This document shows, piece after piece, positions 15,846-24,334 of a DNA stretch of 64,000 nucleotides. The notes below the pieces were generated by a model that was not told where the DNA came from, searched no databases, and was given only the letters and a program-made list of their open reading frames with translations. Source of the stretch: Chitinophaga japonensis (GTDB lineage Bacteria > Bacteroidota > Bacteroidia > Chitinophagales > Chitinophagaceae). How positions within the stretch are numbered: the stretch's first letter is position 1; every line of letters starts with the position of its first letter. Position numbers and translations under genes: made by a program. The stretch lies in the NCBI RefSeq assembly GCF_007830125.1, contig NZ_VLLG01000002.1:320985-384984 (forward strand), given 5' to 3'.

Positions 15846-16898
15846 TTAACGACGTAGCCCCTTCCGTTTGGCCTCTTCCTTCCTCTTTTTACGCCTGTAG
15901 CCCTCCGCCGTTAGTTCATAGGGTATCGGATCAAAAGATTGTTCCGGCTGTAAAAGTTCATCTAACAGGTTAGCGGCCTCCTTTATAACAGGAATAAAGG
16001 GGGAACGCTCTAATAGCCCTTCTGCCCTTGTTTCCTGTAGCAAACGCTGCGCGGCGGTATAATTGCGTTGTTGCGCCATACTGCGCTCAATAGCCTGCTT
16101 GTACCGCTCCTGTTCTTTTACATTAACAGCCAGCTTTTGCTTCAGGTTGAGTATCTGCTCTATCCTGGACAAAGAAAAGCCAACCTCACTGCCCTTTGTC
16201 TTTACCTTCTTATCATCAATAAATGAAATGCCCCGGCCTTTAATAACCGTGTATCCTAATTCTTTCATTCTATCCACAAATTCACTGAAATGGCTCACCT
16301 CCGTCAAAGTTTGCCGGATGTCTTTTTGTAGCCGGATCTTCCGGGAATCCTGCCGGGGTAATGACCGCTCTTTAGGAGAAAGAAAAGCGCGGGGGCTTAG
16401 GACTTCCCGTAAATGATACTGTTTCTCCAACCGGCGGCAAAGAACAGCCATCCGTTTATAACTGTTGCTATCACTGGCAACCTTGCCATCAAAGCCCACC
16501 CGGTTGGCTACAACATGAATATGTTGTTCCCTGGTATCCTTATGTAACACGCAGATATATTGGTTATCATCCACGCCGAACTCCCTTGCACATTCCCGCC
16601 CAATTTCTTCCAGTTGACTCCGGTTCAGGGTATCTCCCGGCGCCAGCCGCAGGGAGAAATGAAATACCGGTTTTTCTACCCGCCCGCTTAATTTGGCAAC
16701 ATCTTTAAACTGCGCCGTCAGCTCGCGTAAATTCCCGAAGCATTGATTATACGCCAACACTTCCGCCCGGTTTTCATGCTGCAGGTTATCCCTTAGAGAA
16801 AGTTCCTGCTTCTGCTTTTCGCAAAGCTCCTTTTTATCCTGAAGGCAATACCGGATACATTCAAAAAAGGAGCTGCCCGTTCCTACATATCCGATCAT
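15846..16898 (-). CDS. Relaxase/mobilization nuclease (MobA/VirD2-like)
   Basis: 350 residues. The nuclease domain is N-terminal (about 1-170). Motif III of HUH relaxases is plain, HKDTREQHIHVVANRVG around 120-135, with the metal-binding histidines in HIH; a tyrosine candidate lies near the N-terminus (MIGYVGTGSSFFECIRYC). The C-terminal part is helical and basic, ending RRKKRKEEAKRKGLRR. Family knowledge: it nicks oriT, stays bound to the 5' end and leads one DNA strand through a conjugation channel supplied by another element. The start overlaps the mobC stop by 4 bases. The whole set matches mobilization modules of Bacteroides-type elements. Confidence 0.93.
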   Translation of the reverse strand: MIGYVGTGSSFFECIRYCLQDKKELCEKQKQELSLRDNLQHENRAEVLAYNQCFGNLRELTAQFKDVAKLSGRVEKPVFHFSLRLAPGDTLNRSQLEEIGRECAREFGVDDNQYICVLHKDTREQHIHVVANRVGFDGKVASDSNSYKRMAVLCRRLEKQYHLREVLSPRAFLSPKERSLPRQDSRKIRLQKDIRQTLTEVSHFSEFVDRMKELGYTVIKGRGISFIDDKKVKTKGSEVGFSLSRIEQILNLKQKLAVNVKEQERYKQAIERSMAQQRNYTAAQRLLQETRAEGLLERSPFIPVIKEAANLLDELLQPEQSFDPIPYELTAEGYRRKKRKEEAKRKGLRR

Positions 16899-17275
16899 TG
16901 GAAGTACATTTTAATCTGGCTGGCCAGCTCCTTTAAATCTCCCGATTGCACTTTCAACATTGCCCGTTCCAGCGGGGTTAATTCCTCTATCCCGTTACGC
17001 TTTTTGGCGATCTGGTTCAGGTTAGCGGCCAAGTGATTGAGCGTACCGGTCAACGCCAATACCTGCTTAGGCAATGCTTTTTCCCGTCTGTCAATTTTTC
17101 CGGCCATGCCAATTCCCCGTAAATATTCTGATACGGAAAGGTTGGCGTTTTTAGCTTTAGCTTCTATGATACGCCTTTCGTAAAGGCTGCATTTGATTGC
17201 CAGGAATTGATCTTTTTTAACGGCCTTCCTGGGACGGCCGACGTTCCTTTTTGTTTGTACATTCTCCTCCTTCAT
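16895..17275 (-). CDS. mobC: MobC-type relaxosome protein
   Basis: 126 residues. The basic N-terminus (NVGRPRKAVKKDQF) leads into a ribbon-helix-helix-like segment, FLAIKCSLYERRIIEAKAKN then LSVSEYLRGIGM, and the MobC signature LNHLAANLNQIAKKRNG around 80-95. Family knowledge: MobC proteins bind near oriT, help melt it and load the relaxase. The gene lies directly downstream of the candidate oriT and overlaps the relaxase by 4 bases, the standard order for this module. The assignment is firm. Confidence 0.9.
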   Translation of the reverse strand: MKEENVQTKRNVGRPRKAVKKDQFLAIKCSLYERRIIEAKAKNANLSVSEYLRGIGMAGKIDRREKALPKQVLALTGTLNHLAANLNQIAKKRNGIEELTPLERAMLKVQSGDLKELASQIKMYFQ

Positions 17276-17297
17276 AACCTACTTCACTTTATTTTTT

Positions 17298-17385
17298 GAA
17301 TGCGATAGCATGAAAAAAATTCCTCACCGAATGCGGTAGCATGAGGTGAGCCAGCCGTTTTGGTTAAACCAAAACATAGCTGGCT
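17298..17385. other. Candidate origin of transfer (oriT)
   Basis: Between mobC and the primase gene. It has a direct repeat GAATGCGRTAGCATGA at 17298-17313 and 17329-17344 (31 bp apart). CTCACC (17323-17328) and GGTGAG (17345-17350) flank the second copy. Then comes a nested inverted repeat: AGCCAGC (17349-17355)/GCTGGCT (17379-17385) around GTTTTGGTT (17357-17365)/AACCAAAAC (17367-17375). Repeats plus an inverted repeat just upstream of mobC is the classic oriT layout. The nick site itself cannot be placed. Confidence 0.7.
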
Positions 17386-17394
17386 ACCCAAACT

Positions 17395-18336
17395 TCAGGG
17401 CCTTCTTCTCAGCCGTTGGGGTTCCTTTTGGCTGTGGTGATGGTGAACAAGCCACTCATTTAAATCCTTGTGACCATGATAAAAATCGCTGCGGTCCTGG
17501 TACTTATCACGGTCCCACTGCAAGGTTTTTTGAGTGTGGTGAATGCCGGCAGCATCCCGATCTAAAACCAGGTGTACCTTTCCATGTTGTTCCATAAGGG
17601 GACGGCTTTTCTCAAAGAAAGAAAGGGAATTGAGGATAAGACAATTTGACACCGTGTCCTGCTGATTGTTGTTAATAGTCTGGAAAGAAAGGAAGCTAAA
17701 GAAGCCCTCAAAAACGGTAATTTCTCCGGCATGGTTATCAATAAATGTAACGTCCTTGGGAGAACTGCTCCCTTTAAAATTTCCGCTACGCAGCTCGTAC
17801 CCTCCCGCGTTGTTCCGAAAGCCGATCACGGTGCGCTTTTCGCCATACAAAAGAAAGTCCACCTCCTTGCAAAAACGGGTGGCAATTTCCAGCGGGATAC
17901 ATCGCTTTTGAAGGTACTCCAACAGGGACGGTTCCGCCAGGGGACGTGCGTCCAAAATAACAATCCGGCTCCCGCTGGCATCTTTCCTTTCACCAGCAAA
18001 AGAAGCGGGGCCGGAATGCTGACGGCTGGCATGGGTGGGCGGGTGAAGAGAAAGAGATGGGGCGGGTTGATGGTGCGACAAGCGGTCCAACAGATCACTA
18101 ACGCTACAACCAAAGTATAGGGTTCCAAAATCTATCAGGTCGCCACCTTTCCCGGTTCCATGATCATACCACACATTTAGCTGGCGGTTTACTTTAAAGG
18201 ACGGTGTTTTTTCCTCCCGTAGAGGGGATAAATACCAGTAATCCTGGTTCCTTACCTTTTGGGGCCGATGGCCTAATGAGGCCAGGTAATCTACGAGGTC
18301 AATCTGTTTGGCCTCGGCGCACATTAATTTTTTCAT
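17395..18336 (-). CDS. DNA primase-like protein (CHC2 zinc finger + TOPRIM)
   Basis: About 313 residues from the ATG at 18336 (MKKLMCAEAKQIDLVDYLASLG). The N-terminal CHC2-type zinc-finger region is recognisable by DYWYLSPLREEKTPSFKVN and NVWYDHGTGKGGDLIDF, as in the first domain of DnaG, though the canonical cysteines are reduced here. A TOPRIM fold follows: FEGFFSFLSF supplies the glutamate, and LVLDRDAAG the DxD. The helicase and RNA-polymerase core of DnaG is absent or much reduced, as in many element-borne primases. It may prime the complementary strand after transfer or replication of the excised circle. It is the last gene before the right attachment site. Confidence 0.85.
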   Translation of the reverse strand: MKKLMCAEAKQIDLVDYLASLGHRPQKVRNQDYWYLSPLREEKTPSFKVNRQLNVWYDHGTGKGGDLIDFGTLYFGCSVSDLLDRLSHHQPAPSLSLHPPTHASRQHSGPASFAGERKDASGSRIVILDARPLAEPSLLEYLQKRCIPLEIATRFCKEVDFLLYGEKRTVIGFRNNAGGYELRSGNFKGSSSPKDVTFIDNHAGEITVFEGFFSFLSFQTINNNQQDTVSNCLILNSLSFFEKSRPLMEQHGKVHLVLDRDAAGIHHTQKTLQWDRDKYQDRSDFYHGHKDLNEWLVHHHHSQKEPQRLRRRP

Positions 18337-18463
18337 ACAACACAATTTTCAGGTTCACGAATTAAGTATGCACAAAAAAGGCTCACAAGTAATTAGCTAT
18401 CAAATAGCTATACTTGCAAGCCGCTTTAAATCTTCCATAAAAAAGTTCGAAAAACGTACCGGT

Positions 18464-18471
18464 GGGGTCAC
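18464..18471. repeat. Right attachment core (attR), GGGGTCAC
   Basis: Second copy of the tRNA-derived octamer. To its left is element DNA with an open reading frame that would extend the recombinase after excision. To its right, after 13 bases, comes the hairpin that probably terminated tRNA-Lys before the insertion. Confidence 0.6.
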
Positions 18472-18484
18472 TTAATTTCCAATT

Positions 18485-18520
18485 AATTACAAAGGCCATC
18501 CGGAGATGGCCTTTGTAATT
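18485..18520. terminator. Displaced tRNA-Lys terminator (16-bp perfect hairpin)
   Basis: Arms at 18485-18500 and 18505-18520 pair perfectly over 16 bp (core AAAGGCCATC-CGGA-GATGGCCTTT), with A/T-rich ends that give a U-run on either strand. It lies 14 bases after the right attachment core. In an empty site it would follow the tRNA at that short distance, as is usual for tRNA terminators. Confidence 0.8.
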
Positions 18521-18803
18521 TGCCAACAATTTGCCAGCAAAACGCTTAGGAAAGATATTTTATTCCTATTACCTCCGGAAGCCCTCCTTAATTTTCAAAG
18601 CAGCATACGTTAATGTTGCATATATCTTCCTTTTTCCAAAAGCGCACGGGCCTGAGCTCATCATAAGCAAAGCGCCCTTCCACCACAAGCCGCCCGGCAA
18701 TAGCACCCCGGTCCATCCGACCAATACAATGGTATAAACCAACATCCGATCCTCCGTACTTCGAATTTTTTATATGATGCGCTTATGCCAGCGGAGTCGC
18801 TTA
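18521..18803. other. Gap between the element and the pirin gene
   Basis: A tandem AATTTGCCAAC/AATTTGCCAGC repeat lies at about 18518-18539, just beyond the terminator hairpin. The 68-codon plus-strand ORF here has no recognisable protein pattern. No other feature seen. Confidence 0.4.
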
Positions 18804-19685
18804 CTAAGCTTTCGATTTTTGCTTTTCATAATCTATCTTACCGTACTTGCCGTTATAAAAATCCCTGTAGGCATTGGCGACCTCCAGCTTGGAATTCATG
18901 ACAAATGGACCTTCAGCGACTATTGGCTCCTGATAGGATTCACCGCCAAATAATATAAAGTCAGCGGCCTCCTGGTTCCCGTTTAGCAACGCTATACTTC
19001 CTGCGTTTCTGTCAAATTCGATGAAATCACCGGCATCGAATTTTTCATCATTTATGGAGGCCGGTAGAACAGGTAAATAAGCGGCGACCTCTAATTTATC
19101 GGCAAAATTGGTGGCGAAACCGGCGCCCGGCTCCAAATGGATATGGTAAATGAATTGTTCCGAATAATTTGGGATCGAAGAGCTTAATTCTTCAAACGAA
19201 CCGACGATCACCTTTATCCATCCTTTCCCGTCCGGTAGTTCTTTATAAGGAACTTCATTGCCTTCAATGGCCAGGTAGGCCGGCTTTCCTGCTTTGATCT
19301 TTGAAGGCAGGTTGATCCAGAATTGAAATGCATGGGTCAGCCTGGAATCAGTCCGGGAGTCATAATTCAGCGTTTCATCGTGAATGATCCCGCTCCCGGC
19401 ATTCATCCATTGCACTCCTCCGGAATGCACTATGGCATAGTTTCCTGCACTATCGAAGTGCTCATCCTCGCCATTCAGGATGTAGCTTAGCGTAGCGATG
19501 CCCCGGTGCGGATGTGCGCCGGTTCCTTCTTTATTTACCTTTTCCTGGATCTTTGGAATGATATGGTCTAAAAAGACGAACGGCCCTACCGCGTCAGCAT
19601 ACCTGTTCGGCAGTATCCGGTGTATGACCAGGTCGCCGATGTCTGCTCTCTGTCCCCGGGTTGAAAAACTGCTTTTCTTTTTCAT
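18804..19685 (-). CDS. Pirin-family protein
   Basis: 293 residues, a double cupin. The N-terminal cupin shows the metal set: HPHRGIATLSYIL (two histidines), a later histidine in IVHSGGVQWM, and HDET with glutamate. The C-terminal pirin domain follows (FIYHIHLEPGAGF ... ILFGGESYQEPIVAEGPFVMNS). Family knowledge: bacterial pirins bind iron, some are quercetin 2,3-dioxygenases, and others act as redox-linked regulators. It lies 150 bases after an isochorismatase-like gene on the same strand, and the pair probably share stress-related control with the divergent Crp/Fnr-like gene. The family is clear; the in vivo substrate is not. Confidence 0.93.
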   Translation of the reverse strand: MKKKSSFSTRGQRADIGDLVIHRILPNRYADAVGPFVFLDHIIPKIQEKVNKEGTGAHPHRGIATLSYILNGEDEHFDSAGNYAIVHSGGVQWMNAGSGIIHDETLNYDSRTDSRLTHAFQFWINLPSKIKAGKPAYLAIEGNEVPYKELPDGKGWIKVIVGSFEELSSSIPNYSEQFIYHIHLEPGAGFATNFADKLEVAAYLPVLPASINDEKFDAGDFIEFDRNAGSIALLNGNQEAADFILFGGESYQEPIVAEGPFVMNSKLEVANAYRDFYNGKYGKIDYEKQKSKA

Positions 19686-19838
19686 GTTTAATATTGATCG
19701 CGAGATCGTTTAAATTCTTGTTATAAATAAAATGCAGGATGACGGCTTGCTTGTAACCTGTTCGCGGTCGTATTAGTGATTGGTTAAACAAAAGCAACAC
19801 CCTGGATCTACCAGGATGTTACTTTACTAAATTACTTA

Positions 19839-20492
19839 TTATTCCGCAGGAACAGGCGTAGCCAGCAGTTGCTGTTCCCAGGCATATGCCACCCCGCTTC
19901 CCCCGGCATGCGCTATCATAAGGCCGGCCAATGGACCTGCTGTTTCGGTACGAGCCCAGTCACGCTGCCATTCAGAGACTACCGCCACCCAATTGATCGG
20001 CGTAATACCATGTTGTACCATGCGGCGTACCGCCATATCGTGCGCTTCCTTTGAAACTGACCCGCAGGCATCTGTTATGACAAATACATCATAACCTTCT
20101 CCTGCTGCCTGGATTGCCGGCATGGCTACACAAACCTCTGTCCACAAGCCTGCAATGATTAGCTGCTTGCGGCCGCTTTTTGCCACAACGCCGGTGACAG
20201 CAGGGTCCTGCCAGGTATTAATGAGGGTACGGTTGATGGGTTTTTGTTCCGGAAATACTTCCTGGATCTGTTGGATGATCAAACCGCCACGTTCTTCTAC
20301 AACCGTGGTCAGAATGGTCGGTACATTAAAAATTTTTGCCGCTTTTGAAATTCCCGCCACAGCGTTGATGATCATCGTTGGTTCGTGGCTGTTCAGGTTG
20401 GCGAACTGGAAAGGCTGATGATCGATCAATACTAAGATACTGTCCTCCGGACGCAGCAGGGCTTCAAGGCCTGTTTTCACATTTTTTGACAT
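19839..20492 (-). CDS. Isochorismatase-like cysteine hydrolase (YcaC type)
   Basis: 217 residues, the size of YcaC-like hydrolases. Catalytic Asp24 sits in VLIDHQPFQ and the nucleophile Cys121 in LWTEVCVAMPAIQA; the lysine expected between them is in VVAKSGRKQLI. Family knowledge: these enzymes hydrolyse amides or vinyl ethers with a Cys-Asp-Lys triad; YcaC itself has no confirmed substrate. It is divergent from the Crp/Fnr-type regulator across a 262-base gap with a strong dyad, and is followed by pirin. A long C-terminal tail (AHAGGSGVAYAWEQQLLATP) is typical of this subgroup. Confidence 0.92.
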   Translation of the reverse strand: MSKNVKTGLEALLRPEDSILVLIDHQPFQFANLNSHEPTMIINAVAGISKAAKIFNVPTILTTVVEERGGLIIQQIQEVFPEQKPINRTLINTWQDPAVTGVVAKSGRKQLIIAGLWTEVCVAMPAIQAAGEGYDVFVITDACGSVSKEAHDMAVRRMVQHGITPINWVAVVSEWQRDWARTETAGPLAGLMIAHAGGSGVAYAWEQQLLATPVPAE

Positions 20493-20624
20493 GTTGTTGA
20501 TTTTGTATATTAATTACTAAAATTGAAAATTACGGGGGCAGATGTAAGGCCGCTGGTTCGTTCAAGCTTCCACAAAGTTCAGGAACCGGCAAAAAGAGAA
20601 AGATGATATATGTCGAAAAATAAA

Positions 20625-20640
20625 GTAGACAAATGTCTAC
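20625..20640. promoter_or_regulatory. Dyad operator GTAGACA-AA-TGTCTAC in the divergent region
   Basis: A perfect 7-2-7 inverted repeat between the isochorismatase-like and Crp/Fnr-like genes. Its right end overlaps TACGTTTG (20638-20645), a match to the -7 promoter element reading rightward, so a bound protein would cover the promoter. The adjacent regulator is the natural candidate. No -33 TTTG is seen at the right distance. Confidence 0.55.
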
Positions 20641-20754
20641 GTTTGCCGGGGCGTTTGCGATAAGACAGTTCGCATTTTAATCAGTATATTTGTTTATACA
20701 ACAATTGACTATTCCAGGCTATCATTTATTATAAGAAAGATACGCGAGGTTAAT

Positions 20755-21339
20755 ATGAACGAAGCTTTTTTTGACTACCTGAAAAAATTCAGTGCTGATC
20801 CACTTTCAGAAGACGAAAAAATGCGGCTTAGCCAGGCATTTACTCCGTTCAAATTGAGAAAAAGACAGTATCTCCTGCAGGCTGGTAACCAGTGCAAACA
20901 TTTTGCCTTTATTGTAAAGGGCTCCATGCGGATGTATTCGGTGGATGACAAGGGATATGAACACAACGTGCGGTTAGGCGTGGAAGGCTGGTGGATGGGT
21001 GACCGGGAAAGCTGGGTCATGGTTACGCCAAGCTTGTATAATATCGATGCCTGGGAAGACTCCGAAATGCTTTTGATCGACAGGGCCAATACTCTTGACC
21101 TCATCAGGACGGTACCTGCCTTTTGTGAAATGATACGCCAGCTTGACGAGCGGAATAATATTGCCAACCAGCGGAGGCTGACCTCATCTATAAGTGGTAC
21201 CGCAAGCAAACGATATACAGATTTTGCCGCCTGTTATCCCGAGCTGCTGCACCGCTTCCCACAACATATCATTGCTTCTTACCTTGGCATCACTAAAGAC
21301 ACCCTGAGCCGTGTCAGGCGTCAGCTCCTTCAAAAATAA
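20755..21339 (+). CDS. Crp/Fnr-family transcription regulator
   Basis: 194 residues. The N-terminal cyclic-nucleotide-binding fold covers about 20-120 (FTPFKLRKRQYLLQAGNQCKHFAFIVKGSMRMY). A shortened C-terminal winged helix has its recognition helix in IIASYLGITKDTLSRVRRQL. There are no Fnr-type cysteines, so no iron-sulfur cluster. The cAMP-contacting arginine is not evident, which is the rule in the many Bacteroidota paralogs. It probably regulates itself and the divergent isochorismatase-pirin unit through the dyad between them; a RidA gene follows about 190 bases later on the same strand. Confidence 0.9.
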   Translation: MNEAFFDYLKKFSADPLSEDEKMRLSQAFTPFKLRKRQYLLQAGNQCKHFAFIVKGSMRMYSVDDKGYEHNVRLGVEGWWMGDRESWVMVTPSLYNIDAWEDSEMLLIDRANTLDLIRTVPAFCEMIRQLDERNNIANQRRLTSSISGTASKRYTDFAACYPELLHRFPQHIIASYLGITKDTLSRVRRQLLQK

Positions 21340-21526
21340 GAAGGCATTGCGCCCGCTTATATCATCTTCCTCCTTTTTATACCCCGTTCCTGGACAGAAA
21401 ACCTTTAGCGATCCGGTGCATCGCATAATCGTGACAAACATCACAGGTATAATTCATGTTTAACGTGGACCTTTGCACTGTATCAACGCTATACATCAAA
21501 TTATTAACATCCAAAAATTTAAGTAA

Positions 21527-21919
21527 ATGAAAAAGCGGATCATCAATCCCTGGACCTGGCAGGAAGAACGGAGTTACGTACAGGCCGTAGAAGTGAAAGA
21601 GACAGCAGGAACATTGTACTGCGCCGGGCAGGCTGCGGTACACGCCGATGGCACATCCAGCAATGCCGATATGCGCACCCAGCTCGGATTGGCGATACAG
21701 AACCTCGAAACCGTCATCAGTGAAGCGGGCTACGAATGCCATAATATCGTCAGGCTGACAGTTTACACGACTTCCTCTGATGAGTTTATCAAAAACTGTT
21801 TTGACGTATTCCAGGATTTTGTTGCAAAGCACGGAATGAAACAGGTAGTTACCCTGATGCAAGTGGTTGCCCTGTACGAAACACTGAATGTAGAGCTGGA
21901 AGCAACGGTGGTTAAATAA
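21527..21919 (+). CDS. RidA/YjgF-family protein
   Basis: 130 residues, the standard length for this trimeric family. The core is LYCAGQAAVHADG, then LETVISEAGYECHNIVRLTVYTT, and the end NVELEATVVK. Family knowledge: RidA enzymes hydrolyse reactive enamine/imine intermediates, protecting PLP enzymes. The usual active-site arginine (in the RxxVE motif near residue 105) is not evident here: the equivalent stretch reads ALYETLNVELEA. This suggests a Rid subfamily that may not deaminate. It is followed by a terminator and may be read from its own promoter. Confidence 0.88.
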   Translation: MKKRIINPWTWQEERSYVQAVEVKETAGTLYCAGQAAVHADGTSSNADMRTQLGLAIQNLETVISEAGYECHNIVRLTVYTTSSDEFIKNCFDVFQDFVAKHGMKQVVTLMQVVALYETLNVELEATVVK

Positions 21920-21984
21920 GGATCAAAGAAAGCTTTGCCAACTATGCTTTTATAAACGCCGTTTATTGGAACAAAAGCAAAAAA

Positions 21985-22014
21985 ATGTGAAATCCGCAGG
22001 TTTCACATTTTTTT
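21985..22014 (+). terminator. Terminator after the RidA gene
   Basis: ATGTGAAA (21985-21992) pairs with TTTCACAT (22001-22008), extended by CC/GG past a one-base bulge, followed by a T-run. It is 65 bases after the stop codon. Confidence 0.8.
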
Positions 22015-22147
22015 GTGTCATAACATAGGAACTGTTCAGGCAGGTTTCTCCGGGGATAAATCTACAAATCAATACTTTGTCTTATATTTAACTTTTCATC
22101 CTTTTTAAGACCCCACAAAATGCGTCATTTAAATTACATTCATACGC

Positions 22148-23146
22148 ATGAAACACGTGGTAATATTAATACCTCCGCAAACTTCAATATTAGACGTTGC
22201 AGGGCCCTTGGAAGTTTTGTCGAAGGCTAATGATTGTATGGTATCCGCTAACAAACAAAACAGGCCTTACTACATTACACACCTGGTATCAATGGATAAC
22301 ACTTCTATTGTTCCAACCTCGTGTGGAATGCCTGTTATATGCGAAGGAGGACTTTCCGGTATTTTTTATTCAATAGACACTGTTATCATTGCAGGTCGGG
22401 GAATATATAAGCAACATATTCCTCAAAGCATCCTGGATTGGTTAAGATCTGTTGCGAAAGAGCATCCCAAAACAAGAATAGCATCGGTTTGTGCAGGCGC
22501 TTTTATTCTCGCTGAAACAGGATTGCTGAATGGCCGGAAAGCCACCACACATTGGATGCTATGCGATCAGATGGCCCTACAGTTTCCCCGGATAACAGTA
22601 GAAAGAGACCCTATCTTTATAAAAGACGGAAATTTTTATACTTCGGCCGGCATCTCCACCGGGATTGATCTGACACTTGGTTTGGTAGAGGAAGATGTAG
22701 GGAGGGATGTGGCAATGGAAGTAGCCCGGATACTGGTTTTATACCTAAAGCGACCCGGGAATCAGTCCCAGTTCAGCACGTTGCTAATAACGCAGTCAAC
22801 CAATCATTTACCTGTAAACCAGATCGTTCAATTTATCCAGGAGCATTTAAGTGAAGACCTGTCCGTAGAGAGACTGGCAGACAGGTTATCTATGAGCAGC
22901 AGAAATTTTTCGCGGGTGTTTACGAAAGAAACAGGTATCTCCCCGGCGAAATATGTAGAGAAAGTAAGAGTGGAAGCTGCCCGGCGATACCTGGAAGAAA
23001 GTAATTTAAGCCTGGACCAGGTGGCACAAACCTGTGGGCTGGTAAACGCTAATGGCTTACGGCGACTATTCATGCGCCACCTGAATACCAGCCCGGGCAT
23101 CTATAGAAAAAATTTCGGCCCAAAACTACAAAGCGCCGAAATATAG
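22148..23146 (+). CDS. AraC regulator with DJ-1/PfpI-like N-terminal domain
   Basis: 332 residues. Residues 1-190 have the class I glutamine amidotransferase-like fold (MKHVVILIPPQTSILDVAGPLEVL), with the cysteine in SVCAGAFILAETGLL and a histidine in TTHWMLC. Residues 220-325 are a pair of AraC helix-turn-helices (LADRLSMSSRNFSRVFTKETGISPAKYVEKVRVEAA, then a second motif). This is the GlxA/FtrA/CdhR type, where the first domain senses a small metabolite. It may regulate nearby genes for aldehyde or amine metabolism. The gene ends inside the 3' end of the convergent GAPDH gene, a 21-base overlap. Confidence 0.92.
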   Translation: MKHVVILIPPQTSILDVAGPLEVLSKANDCMVSANKQNRPYYITHLVSMDNTSIVPTSCGMPVICEGGLSGIFYSIDTVIIAGRGIYKQHIPQSILDWLRSVAKEHPKTRIASVCAGAFILAETGLLNGRKATTHWMLCDQMALQFPRITVERDPIFIKDGNFYTSAGISTGIDLTLGLVEEDVGRDVAMEVARILVLYLKRPGNQSQFSTLLITQSTNHLPVNQIVQFIQEHLSEDLSVERLADRLSMSSRNFSRVFTKETGISPAKYVEKVRVEAARRYLEESNLSLDQVAQTCGLVNANGLRRLFMRHLNTSPGIYRKNFGPKLQSAEI

Positions 23147-24124
23147 CATGGTTCTGACCATCTGTGAAACGAATGACATCTCGTTGTCATACCAGGCAGC
23201 AGTTTTTACCAACTGCCGGCTGCCGCTTCCGGTTATTTTTGTCTGCGTGGCATCAAATATAGCTCCATAACTTGTTCCAATAATGTCCTGCGATACAATG
23301 GGATCTTCATTGTACCCGAAAGACGCGTTTGCAGCGTTTCTCATAACGTCATTAATTTCTTCCGGGGAAGTTGCTTTTTCTAAAATTGTATACAACTCTA
23401 CCAGTGAGCCTGAATGTACAGGAACCCTTTGGGATGATCCGTCCAGTTTTCCATTTAATTCCGGGATAACAAGTCCAATAGCCTTGGCTGCTCCTGTTGT
23501 AAATGGAATGATACTGTCGGCAGCGGCCCTGGATTTCCGGAATCCGGCTTTTTTATCCGGTACGTCCATCAACGGCTGTGAATTGGTGTAAGCATGAATG
23601 GTGTTCATCTGCCCGGATACAATTATAAAATGCTCATGTAAAACTTTGGCAAGTGGAGCTAGGCAGTTAGTAGTACACGATGCTGCGCTTATGATCCGGT
23701 CGTCACTCCTGAGTATATGATGATTAACATTAAATACTATTGTTTTGACATCATTATCCGAAGGCGCCGATATGATCACCTTTCTTGCACCGGCTGCCAG
23801 ATGTAATGAGCCCTTTTCCCTGGATTCAAATATTCCGGTACACTCGAGCACGATGTCAATATCCAGCTTATCCCAGGGCAGACGCTCAGGATTTCGCTCA
23901 GCATATACATTGACCTGCTGTTCATTAATGATCAGCGCTCCCTGACCAGCGCTCACCGGATGCGGAAATACGCCATGTACAGAATCATATTTCAACAAAT
24001 AAGCCAACATTTCAGGCGTGCTCAGGTCATTAACCGCTACGATCTTAACATTGTCCTGGTTAAATAATTTCCGGAAGGTCATTCTTCCAATCCTTCCAAA
24101 CCCGTTTATTGCAACTCTTAACAT
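23126..24124 (-). CDS. gap: Glyceraldehyde-3-phosphate dehydrogenase, type I
   Basis: 332 residues, full length. NAD-binding GFGRIGR is at the N-terminus and the catalytic cysteine in SAASCTTNCLAP at about 150, with the general-base histidine in HAYTNSQ. The C-terminal WYDNEMSFVSQMVRT is also present. Reaction: oxidative phosphorylation of glyceraldehyde 3-phosphate to 1,3-bisphosphoglycerate in glycolysis. Some residues differ from housekeeping GAP (YTNSQPLMDVPDKK where YTNDQ is common, and GAPHRGDLRRAR is replaced by KKAGFRKSRAAA). So this may be a second copy rather than the main glycolytic enzyme, perhaps using another substrate such as erythrose 4-phosphate. No glycolysis genes are adjacent. 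Confidence 0.93.
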   Translation of the reverse strand: MLRVAINGFGRIGRMTFRKLFNQDNVKIVAVNDLSTPEMLAYLLKYDSVHGVFPHPVSAGQGALIINEQQVNVYAERNPERLPWDKLDIDIVLECTGIFESREKGSLHLAAGARKVIISAPSDNDVKTIVFNVNHHILRSDDRIISAASCTTNCLAPLAKVLHEHFIIVSGQMNTIHAYTNSQPLMDVPDKKAGFRKSRAAADSIIPFTTGAAKAIGLVIPELNGKLDGSSQRVPVHSGSLVELYTILEKATSPEEINDVMRNAANASFGYNEDPIVSQDIIGTSYGAIFDATQTKITGSGSRQLVKTAAWYDNEMSFVSQMVRTMLYFGAL

Positions 24125-24266
24125 TTCTGATCATTTTTATATTTCCTCAAAGATAGCGGGGAGTAGGCATGTCTTAAATGACAATATTCATTCAATTTAG
24201 GACAAACATTATCCCCACCCCTCCCGTAGGATTCAGGATAATTCAGCCCATCACTCTCAAAAAGTG

Positions 24267-24307
24267 CTTTGCAATTCAAAGTATTCAATTAACTTTGCAA
24301 TACAAAG
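24267..24307. promoter_or_regulatory. Two tandem CTTTG-N5-CAAAG operators
   Basis: CTTTGCAATTCAAAG at 24267-24281 and CTTTGCAATACAAAG at 24293-24307, 26 bp apart, both followed by TA. They lie 28 bases before the start of the serine hydrolase gene and in the gap divergent from GAPDH. Two near-identical dyads at that spacing are a strong sign of a repressor site. No regulator gene sits directly beside it. Confidence 0.65.
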
Positions 24308-24334
24308 TACTTTTTACATCCAAAAATCGCATCC

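Noticed and set aside
18531..18737. 68-codon frame right of the element
   Set aside because: No recognisable protein pattern and no conserved-looking start; it lies in a gap with a repeat and terminator.
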